Positions 55,392-64,000 of a stretch of DNA of 64,000 nt are shown here, in pieces (within the stretch, counting starts at the first letter, position 1; the number at the start of each line of letters is the position of its first letter). Source of the stretch: Venturia oleaginea (Eukaryota > Ascomycota > Dothideomycetes > Venturiales > Venturiaceae); contig JABMLP010000023.1 of NCBI GenBank assembly GCA_013176395.1, positions 682,001 to 746,000 of the forward strand. The letters run 5' to 3'. The notes below the pieces were generated by a model. That model made no database searches. It was not told the origin of the DNA and was given only the letters and a program-made list of their open reading frames with translations. Made by a program: the position numbers and the translations under genes.

Positions 55392-57987
55392 GGTTCGACT
55401 ACTTGATTCGATATAAATCAATGCCACTTGAAGACCTGTCCGAATTAAGTAACAGCAGGTTCAGTCACTCTCACCCTTCCTGATCGTGATCTTGGATGAA
55501 TGAAAGAGCCGTCTTCCAGTGTAAATGAAATGTTGGTTCCCTAGACGCGTTATACGCCAAGACCCTAGAATATCTTCGTTTCGATCCTGAGTCGTGGAAG
55601 TGCTGATATGTAACCAATGAGATATGATGTAAAGAAATTACTCGTCTCTTCTACTGTACCTGGATTCCCCAAAGTGTGAGCAGGCCTTTAAGAGTTTAGA
55701 ATGTACATTACTTAACATCTCCGCTTGGGAAAAGGCTGACTTATCCTGATTCTCGACTCTTCTCACAATAGCCTTTTTGCATTCAAACTCTTCAACTGCA
55801 AATCAACGTGGATGAGATTTTGGCATTTTGCGCCGAAACGGGCGCTTCCAGGACGAGATATATCTTCCATGTATGAAAGCTAATGGAGTAACGAATCAAT
55901 GAATCGACTGTGCCCCCAACTTTTTCTAGTTTCGCGAATTTGTTCACTTCCAAAGGACTAAAAAGGTTTCTAATTTTCTACAATCGTATGGTCCGTCGTC
56001 GATTCACTTTGCAGATCTTGAGGTGGTACAATTTCAGCATTCCGAGTCATAATCACTCAACTGAAGTTGGGACCGCAGGACCGCGATGGAAAGGTTCCGG
56101 CGGTTTGAATCGTGATATCCCAAGTATAGATGCGACAGTCAAAGCTTAGACATGTTCCATAGGTCTCGATCAAATTAATCATTGATAGCTCTAAACCTAA
56201 ACAATCATCGTGAAATCCCGCCGTCTTTCACAACACATCAAGAGAATCCCTCCGAAGTCGCAATTGACCATGAAGACCTCGTGCATACACAGTACTATAG
56301 GAAGACAGCCTCACCAAAAAACTCAACTCTCAACTCTCATCCCAAGCCCCAAGTCCCAAGCCCTCAACCCCAAGTCAAAAAGCAAAAGGAATAATCTAGC
56401 CCAGCCTTGTCCCGATTCCATTTCGTCTCAAACCCCCCTCGCTCGCGGCCTCACTCAATCAATTCTCCGCTGCAAAACTCACCGCATCCATTGGCGAAAA
56501 ATAGTAGCTCAAAACCAAGGCGCTAAGAATCACGCTTTTACTCAGATCTCTCTACTCCCCAGAGATATTTTTCGAAGAGGCTATCGAGAAAAGAGAATCC
56601 TCTCTCCTCGACCTTTCTATCAATCCAAAGCTCAAATCGAGAGTCCTACGTTGAAGTCGGAATAACGTGACTAACTATACACTTTCTAATTCTTCAGGAC
56701 ATAGCGCCTTGGTTTCAAGCTACCATTGTTCGAATCGCCAGTCACTGCAGTCAGTGCGGTATTTTAGCCTAACCCCAACCCCAACCCTCCTTCCCATCCC
56801 CATCCCCATCCCAAAAAAAGGTTCTCCTCGGGACAAAAGCAAACTTCCCCGCTATTCTATTCGCAGTGACACCCTGTATACGATCCTAAATTTCATCTCC
56901 ACCACATGATCCAATTTTCCAAGAATCCCAAGTCCAGGTCCTTGTCTGCACCTCAACAGGCTCATCTGTTCAACAAGGATACCCCCAAGCGAAGTGAGTG
57001 ACGGGCGTTCCGGCTGCTCAGTTCCGAGTTGGCGTGGTGGAACGCGATACCTTAGCTATATTTCAAGGGATTCCTGTTAAAGGAACTTTAATAAGTCCGC
57101 TTTGCTATCTTCTGTGTTAGACATTTAGGGTTTGTTTTGCATTGATGTATCGAAGGCTTGTAGAAAGGTGATGGAAGGATGGAAGCATGGAAGCATGAGA
57201 ATCTTCGTATTGGTTTCATCAGTAGGTGGGGCTCAAATGCGATTTATGAATCGCGTTACGCGTTGTTCTTGCTGCAGGATGAGGCTGCGTGTACCTACAA
57301 GCATGGTTATGATAAGGAACGAAGTCGGGGAACGCGGTGGTTGAACAACCGTCAAGATCATTCATCCATACAAGTGTGGTTCGCCTTGCCAATTTCTAAG
57401 GTACAGCAGTAGCAGCGTACATACGCGTCGCCTCTAGATAGATATCCCCAACCTCCATTTTACAAGTCCCGAGTGGGTTAATGACCGTTAGATGTCGTAC
57501 AACGGCTCCATGCACCCCGCCTATAAATTGATACATATAACCAAACGTTGCGTCTAAAAGAGCCAGTCATAGATTCGGTCTAAAATCCGCCAACATGATA
57601 GCCGTACACCCAACGGTCTTCCCTCCTCCCGACTGCCGTGGGCCCTATAAACGTCTATTATAGGGCTGAGTCCCTGCATGGCCTACCACAACCAACCGCC
57701 ACCATAAAGACAAAAAGACGATAATAATTAACAAAAAGAGGGACGATAAATGAATGACGCGTCTCGCGCGCATGTTCGAAAAAAAAAAAAACAATTACTG
57801 GGGGTATCATAATCGTCGCACTCCAGGCCAATAAGCCGGCAGAGCCACCAAACAAACAAACCAAAAGAATCGATCTCGTATCTACAGTAATGAGAGTATC
57901 AACAAGATCAGCCACCAATGTGTTATGCGGACGTCTTAAAAAGTCAACAAGGAAAAAGTCGTAAAAACGTGAGACGCGACTAAAGAC
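55392..57987. other. Long intergenic region, no gene seen
   Basis: About 2.6 kb. It contains a CCCCAA/CCCATC-type low-complexity tract near 56770-56815 and a 12-base A run at about 57779. Several 60-150-codon frames are present on both strands, none with recognisable features. The last 70 bases may be the 3' UTR of the minus-strand gene that ends at 57988. Confidence 0.5.
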
Positions 57988-59325
57988 TCAAGTAGGAACC
58001 ATACTCAACAAACTCTTCCTTCGTTTTAACTCTTCCCGACCATTTCTTTTTCGCGGTGCAAATGTAGACGATCGCAAAAGTTGAACGGGCGTGTCTTCAT
58101 CGTTGTAATCTGGAGGACAGGGTGGAATAATGATGGCGGGTTGATGCTCATTTGCATCCCGGGCAACCATCCGCTTTTTGGCAAACGTGCTGTCTCGGGG
58201 ACTGGGTTGTCGTGGCGCAACCAATGCCGCATGTTGTGGAGACTCGGGTCGACTGTTTTTCTGGCTCTCTTCCTCATTTGATGGACAGCTCGGGGAGTGA
58301 GGTGTGAGAGGCCGGAAAAGGGAATTTCGCCGCTCTTTCTTGGTGTGCTTCTTTGGTTCGTCCGACTTGGCATCTTGTTTATTTAAACCAAAGATGGAGA
58401 ACTTGGTGGATATGCTTCGGAAGCGAGAATGACTGGTTTTGCTTGAGGCGGACTTGATGGAGATAGACTTGTTTTCACAGGGATCAGTTTGTAGGAACGA
58501 GGGTGAGAATGAGGATTCCTCCACAGATTCGATCTCTTTCTCTCTGAGTGGGGCTGTCCATGCAATTGACAAATCTGGGTGGCCGGTTGAAAAAATAGAT
58601 GCATGGCGTTTTGCACCGACATGAGCATCATCCGTGGGAGAGTCGACTTGGGATGCCTTCGGAGATGCGCCTGGAGGTTCCTTAAGTGATTCCACCGGCG
58701 AATCCTCAGGAAACTCAGTTGGATATTGCACTGAAAATGCATCTGAACCCTCCGGTGACAGCCCGCCAGGCGTTGAAGAGAAAGTGTAACGGCGCAGCGA
58801 CGCATTTGAGAAACGGGTCTGAATTCTCATGCTGGGCACCCGATCTCTGGTACGGGCTGAAATGGTGAGTGGTAATGAACTGACTCTCTCCGGTCTGCTG
58901 AGGTTAATCTGGGAACTGCGAAAGTGTCCAAGATGAACCATTTTTGGCTGGCCCACGGCAATGATACAAATGGCGATGGCCATGTCGAGGTCGAAACACT
59001 TGGCATCGTTCCAGAGACCAATTTCAGCATCCACGTATTCCAATTCCTGCTCTTCGTCTGAGAGTTCCATGTCGTCGAGAATGGGTGATAGTGCTTCCTC
59101 GGAAGATTGGTATTCCTGCTCAAAGAAAGGCTTGATCTGGGGGTTGAAAGGTTCTGTCAAGGTGGAGCTGATTTCGGGCATATCGGGTGGTTGGATGCGA
59201 AGTTTCTCGTTGGCGTCGAAAAACGCTTCAGAGGACTGAAGACTTGAAGGACTTCCGCGAACGGTCTTGGTCTCCTTCTGAAGTATCCATGGAGAACAGG
59301 AAGCTGGGACCCGATCGGCAGCCAT
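57988..59325 (-). CDS. Conserved fungal hypothetical protein, Ser/Pro-rich
   Basis: A single-exon frame of 445 residues from ATG 59325. The N-terminal quarter is acidic (DDMELSDEEQELEYVDAEIG) and leads into the only compact-looking segment, WNDAKCFDLDMAIAICIIAVGQPKMVHL (about residues 103-130). The rest is low-complexity with many Ser, Pro and basic residues, including SRFRSISTKFSIFG and KKHTKKERRNSLFRPLTP, which look like kinase-target and nuclear-import-type sequence. The C-terminus ends RKRNGREELKRRKSLLSMVPT. No family or enzyme motif recognised. The length of the open frame and its composition argue that it is real. Confidence 0.7.
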   Translation of the reverse strand: MAADRVPASCSPWILQKETKTVRGSPSSLQSSEAFFDANEKLRIQPPDMPEISSTLTEPFNPQIKPFFEQEYQSSEEALSPILDDMELSDEEQELEYVDAEIGLWNDAKCFDLDMAIAICIIAVGQPKMVHLGHFRSSQINLSRPERVSSLPLTISARTRDRVPSMRIQTRFSNASLRRYTFSSTPGGLSPEGSDAFSVQYPTEFPEDSPVESLKEPPGASPKASQVDSPTDDAHVGAKRHASIFSTGHPDLSIAWTAPLREKEIESVEESSFSPSFLQTDPCENKSISIKSASSKTSHSRFRSISTKFSIFGLNKQDAKSDEPKKHTKKERRNSLFRPLTPHSPSCPSNEEESQKNSRPESPQHAALVAPRQPSPRDSTFAKKRMVARDANEHQPAIIIPPCPPDYNDEDTPVQLLRSSTFAPRKRNGREELKRRKSLLSMVPT

Positions 59326-61489
59326 CTCGTAGACCTAATCACCGAACGTGCAGTCTGTGGATGCGGTGAGACGATCTATTGTGAATGTAGTGCACGCGAA
59401 GGAAATCGGTCGGTTTGAAGTCCGTGTGACTGTGGAATGGTCTTGCAATCAGAGACGTGAAGGGAGGAAGACAGAACAATCACGCATACATACGAAGCAA
59501 TGTGCCATATAAGATGCCGGCGATTGGATAGTACCGAGCAGTTTCAAGTACACAAGGCAAGCGCAATGTATTGTGGTAGGAATTAGATGCCTGTTTACTA
59601 TCTGAGGACGAGAAGAATATATGAAGCGCATATTGAACACGCCTGATTCCCGGAACGAAGCAAGTAGGGGTGGCTTGAGAGAAAAGCGACATGGGGCCCA
59701 TGGACCATCATTCTCTCTGCAGGACTCCAACGCGCCGAGTTTCAGAGTACTGCGACTGTGCATTGCCCAGCATCCAACAAGAAAGAGGGATTTATGGTCC
59801 GAAGCCAGAACAATTGGCAACGCGGCGCACAGCAGTGCAGAGCGCAGGGCGCCATGTGGAGATGCAGAGACGGAATGGAGTGAGGCAAGGAGTAGCGATG
59901 AGGTGGTGAGAAGGCATAGGATCGGAGCTGGGACCCATGACAATTGGCAAGTCACTGGCCGTCTGGCCCTCAACGGCAGGCGGCTTCTTCGCAGGGGCCC
60001 CCTAGTGCCAGAGTACGAAGGGGGGCTGAGAGCCTGAGAGTTCAACAGAGTCTGGTTCGCGAGGTTTTCGTGGCGGCGGCCACGCACCGTGTCCCTGAGG
60101 AGTTCGTATTCGACGGGACGCCTATCGGATCCATCTGCCGTGTACTCTTCACCTCTACTCTTCTCTGTTTGCTTGCTCACGTACATGGTAGCACTTCCAT
60201 GCAAGACAATTGCACTGCAGATGCTCCAAATAAACCGGCTCATGGCAGGCCGTGTATGGATACGTAGTAATTGCCATTATCTGCAATTTATCTTTCCAGT
60301 ATCCGTACGATACATACCCTACATTAATTACAGAGATAAAATGTAGTTGATTATTCGTTATCTACAAGCGATTTACCCTTCCGAGGACCACATCGAGACA
60401 AGCTGTATCCTTGAACAATAATACAGAAAAGGCGCACACAGCGAGCTCGACGTATCGGTGTGCGATACATGCGGGGTGCCAATATCTACAATTGGACAAA
60501 AGACGGCGAAGCGATGATCAGGGTCTTTCTAGAATATCTGCCGGCAATTCCGTGTAGAGTAATTGCACTCCACGCTGGTATGAAGTTAATGCTCTGACGG
60601 ATCTGATTCTGAAAAACACGTAGCGAAATACGATTGTGGTGCAATTCGACTCGCGCCATGCATCAGATTCATGCACCTTATTAATCGCTCCACAAGAAGA
60701 CAGGCTAAAAATGGACTCCCGAGGTCAGCGAGTTTGACACCGCTAAAACTGGAATGAGGTTCAAGCCGCAACAAACAGAAAATCTGCACCAAATCCAAGA
60801 ACATCTCCACCATAAAAGTTCCGCGAGTTAAGGATCAACCCTTCCGAAATATTCGGCCAAAACAAGCAGATCGAGTTGCTGAACCTGGGATGGAGGAAAG
60901 AATCAATTCAGAGACATTTTCATGCAGGTTATGCGTACGCGAGTCGACGAACGACGAGAAAAGAAGCGAGGACGGTTGACTCGAAGAGGCAGATAGCAGC
61001 TTTCATCTACGTGATGGAACTTGTGGAAAAAAGAAAGAAGATGGACGGCTCATTGTGCCATCTATTACTTCTTAACATGCAGCTTCGCGAGACAATACAT
61101 TGTTGATAATCTCTTTGTATGCATGCTTTCAGCCCATATTCCACGAAAGAAAGTCCAGCAAGATAGTACCTATTGTTTGCATCGTTTGGACAATGGTCAT
61201 TGTATCACTGCAAACATCCATTGCGCGATATGTCAAGATGAGAATATCTCCATCATACTGGACGCCCAGATCTTCCTGCTAACCTTGGTTCGAGATCGTA
61301 TATCACATGTTTCCAGATGGCTCGATCAAATACTGCTACCAATTAGCCAGCCTGGTTTAAGAAAGGGCCTACATCACCTACCGCCAACTCCTTAGCCACA
61401 CGAGCTCCTGGAAACTTTCCCTGGACCACATATGCCATTATACTATGGCCTTAGGAGCAGGATGAGAAAGCGCTGAGACTGTACTCGCT
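59326..61489. other. Long intergenic region, no convincing gene
   Basis: About 2.2 kb upstream of the hypothetical gene. A 264-codon minus-strand frame (60243-59449) is overlapped by frames on the other strand and shows no protein-like pattern, so it is not called. The segment 59700-60100 is GC-rich relative to its surroundings. Confidence 0.45.
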
Positions 61490-64000
61490 AAGCACAGACC
61501 CGAGAGTCTTCGAGTTTGTTACTGACCAAGGAGGAACTCGAAAGGTTCGAAATTCTGCGGTTGGATGGTATATGGAAAGATAGCAATGCTCGGTTTTCGG
61601 AGAAAGATTATCCACCGCCTGAACACCATGAACCCTAACATGGCCCCGATCATGCTGCGCTGCTTGACACCCCGATACTGAAGAGGCCAGCTACGGAAGA
61701 GAAAGTTATTTTTCAAAAAGATAAGGCTAGGAACGCGGAAATGTCCGAGGAAGAGGGGGGCATCAAGATTGCAAACCCTCAAGGCATCGATATTCAGATT
61801 CCTTCAGCGCATTCTACTCCCTCTATTCCAGTATCGCATCAAGTCACATATGTTGAAGATCTAAATTTGGAAGAGATCGAGCGGCGCATCCATATCCTTC
61901 TCGTCACTACTAATAAATCACCCGGTCAAGCGAGCCAAGTTGTTGACCTCGAACAACCCATCGACTTCGACAAGGCTCTGAAGTATCTAGAGTCTCTTCA
62001 TATTCCTGGTGGATCCGGGAGGGTGAGAGCAGTGGGTGTCAACTTTGATAGTCATTCCAGCGTTTACAGTGAGTGGGAAGATGAGAATGAAGACGATAAT
62101 GGACCTGGAGAAATCTTAGCCAGAACTAAGAAACGGCAAGGACATTTTCATCGATTTAGAGCGAGGAGGGAGGGTATTAATGCAGCACTAAGAGATAAGA
62201 CCGTTCAGATCGCTCGCACAAACCATACGGCAGACATCACTGCTGCGTCGAGATTGGTGGATGAAAGAAGTGGCCATGGATCATACTTGAACTCGAAGAA
62301 GAATGACGAAGAGCATGGGACTGGTATTTCTTGCCTTGGGAGAGAATCTCGGTCGGAGCGAAAATTTTGGGATGAGGAAAATTATGGTGATGGTGACATC
62401 GGTGATCTCGACGGAAGCTCGACGTCTAGGTCATCATCTACTCAGTCTCGCAACAGCAAGTCAATGTTAATAGCGAACCTGCGGGATTGTGGAGTAGTAG
62501 AGTCACGAAAAGACTTATTGGCCGACCACAATCTCGTCGCCCAATATCTCAGGTTACATCCAGGAACTGCCCCGTCGCAGCAATGGATGGTTCGATACCA
62601 AAACCAAAAGAAATGTTTAGTGCCATTGAGTGTATGTCGACCTCTGAAACCGATCAATCCCAAGCGCCTCCAAATGCTACATCCACAGGTTGGGTAGGTC
62701 AAGTTGAGATCGTGTCCCAGTGCATCCATGAGACTAACTTCATCGCTTAGTTTGCACACTAGCATATATCACCTCAACAGCAGAGTCAGCCAGAACAAAG
62801 CGAAGAGGTTGACAGTGACTTGGAGAGAAAAGAATCGATTCCGGCTTTCATCTTTCTCCACTTACTCCTTTAAAAGAAAAGTCAAAAGTTGAGCAGGCCA
62901 AGAGTCCACTTTCGGGATACTCCAGGAGGGCCAAGGATGCCGATGGGTTGAAGAGGTTAGCACAGTCGTCCTTGATGCTTAAACCTATCAGCGGTGGTCA
63001 GCACTCGCGAAAGACTGCGTCTTCAGCGAAGGTGGTCAAGAAGAATCGAGAACGGGTTCCGCTTGTTGTGACGCGAAGGAGGAAAATTCAGCCTTCTCGA
63101 AGCAAGGCTTCAACTCGAGGCATTTTATCCGGAAACATAGCCATCGAGGACTCTGTGAGTTCTCAGGATGAAGAGAAGTGGGGTAATGTGCCTGCTGGAC
63201 CGGCCGCCACCCAACAGTCCCTAACCAATCATCCTCACGCAGTGAAAACGTTAACCAAGACAGCTGAACGATATCCGACGATTCTCGCTGTTCCTGCTCC
63301 CATACTCACCACTCCTTCGGATGAAGTAGACAGGAAGAGCCATGCTATCCGCGGCAGTCAAACTTCTACATTGCAAACTTCAATCGAAGGTGTTAAGAAG
63401 AAGGGAGTAGTTGAACGATATCCAACGTTTCTGCCTGGTCCTACAACCATAGCCACGGCTCCTGAAAAGGACGAGGATACGACGAACCAGGCTCTTCCAC
63501 AGACTGTGGACCAGCCAATTCCGTCGCAGACGCTCACCGAAGATACCAAGAAAAACGAAGCAGCCGAAAGATACCCGACCTTTCTACCTATTCCTACCAT
63601 CAAAACAACAGCGAATCCCCGACGCTATACGAGAGTGGCAGGTCCCACAGCAGATCTTAATAGAAGTGGCTCAAAACGCAGAGTTATAATTTGACAGTCA
63701 AATGATCGACCACAACGCCAAATCCATCGTAAAAATGCAAGTCAAGAGCATGAAGTGGATGTGGGCGGTCCTACATCTGTGATAATGGAATCTACTACAG
63801 AATAGCCTGCCAGATGACCTTGATCAAGAAGACGCTAATCTACCTTCTTCGTCCAACAACCCCTAATAGTCGCCCAGATATCATCTAATCGTACTCCTTC
63901 TCACAGTGAAGAAAGGCATTGGAGTTCTCCAGTCATTCCTGCTACGACTGCACCGCTGCCGACCACTCTATGTGATAGTGTTGGTAACGATAATCATAAG
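61490..64000 (+). pseudogene. Decayed or frame-disrupted gene with ERYPT repeats, cut by window end
   Basis: Protein-like sequence runs along the plus strand with breaks. From about 61530 it reads LTKEELERFEILRLDGIW to a TAA at 61636, then continues in the same frame (DTPILKRPATEEKV) through ATG 61741 for 318 codons to 62697. A convincing intron (GTAGGT, GACTAAC, CTTAG) spans about 62695-62749, but the frames beyond it switch at least once. A later frame to 63694 carries three copies of [AV]ERYPT[IF]L with Pro-rich spacers, and fragments such as SNDRPQRQIHRKNASQEH continue to the window end in other frames. The product would be a charged, disordered protein of unknown role. Sequencing errors are an alternative to real decay. 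Confidence 0.5.

Noticed and set aside
55392..55402. GGTTCGACTAC, similar to a tRNA B box.
   Set aside because: No A box, acceptor stem or cloverleaf around it, and it lies outside the insertion.
56768..56815. CCTAACCCCAACCCC-type tract, reminiscent of telomere repeats.
   Set aside because: Units are irregular and switch to CCCATC; not CCCTAA arrays.
59449..60243. 264-codon minus-strand frame starting with ATG.
   Set aside because: Overlapped by frames on both strands, unusual Cys/Ser/Leu composition without domain pattern; likely chance in GC-rich DNA.
1..64000. CRISPR arrays, operon-like bacterial features and rRNA genes.
   Set aside because: None seen; spliced genes and fungal families identify eukaryotic nuclear DNA. 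No complete tRNA was found by eye.

Overview
The window reads as nuclear DNA of a filamentous ascomycete (Pezizomycotina; the protein styles suggest Leotiomycetes, but that assignment is an impression, not a test). Reasons: genes with short 45-120 base introns bounded by GT..AG with CTAAC-like branch points, clearly fungal families (Zn2Cys6 factor next to an MFS pump, Rrn9, Ctk1, a BCS1-like ATPase, an Asp f 4-like secreted protein) and degenerate Fot1/pogo-like transposons. Coding sequence is dense between 5.4 and 47.6 kb and sparse or decayed at both ends.

Layout. 1-4722: three broken Fot1/pogo-like elements (A, B, C). B and C lie head to head, and a 171-base MITE occurs twice in inverted orientation. 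5403-10390: an Asp f 4-like secreted protein, a small basic protein and a membrane-anchored zinc-binding protein. 12519-17136: an MFS drug-efflux type transporter divergent from a Zn2Cys6 regulator that is now a pseudogene. 17368-21284: Rrn9-like Pol I factor and cytosolic glutamyl-tRNA synthetase, which has a possible spliced tail-anchor exon. 21839-28913: a family III CoA-transferase/racemase, acetoacetyl-CoA synthetase and a second MFS transporter, all on the minus strand. 29857-41675: small membrane protein, signal peptidase subunit SPC3, F-box-like protein, BCS1-like AAA ATPase, a conserved fungal protein and GTP cyclohydrolase I. 44051-47636: Ctk1/CDK12-type kinase. 48638-51848: a decayed membrane-protein gene followed by a defective Tc1-like element with about 54-base inverted repeats. 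51984-53620: seryl-tRNA synthetase. 53772-55374: an insertion flanked by a perfect 17-base duplication and ending in (AATC)6. 57988-59325: conserved fungal hypothetical. 61490-64000: a decayed gene running off the window.

Functional links visible here: the pump/regulator pair at 12.5-17.1 kb looks like a small efflux locus that has lost its regulator. The CoA-transferase and acetoacetyl-CoA synthetase both act on acyl-CoA or ketone-body chemistry and are co-oriented. Several housekeeping genes (GluRS, SerRS, SPC3, GTP cyclohydrolase I, Ctk1, Rrn9) are intact, so the decay is confined to transposons and accessory genes. Exon limits were placed by eye from splice signals and reading-frame continuity; no alignment or transcript evidence was available.
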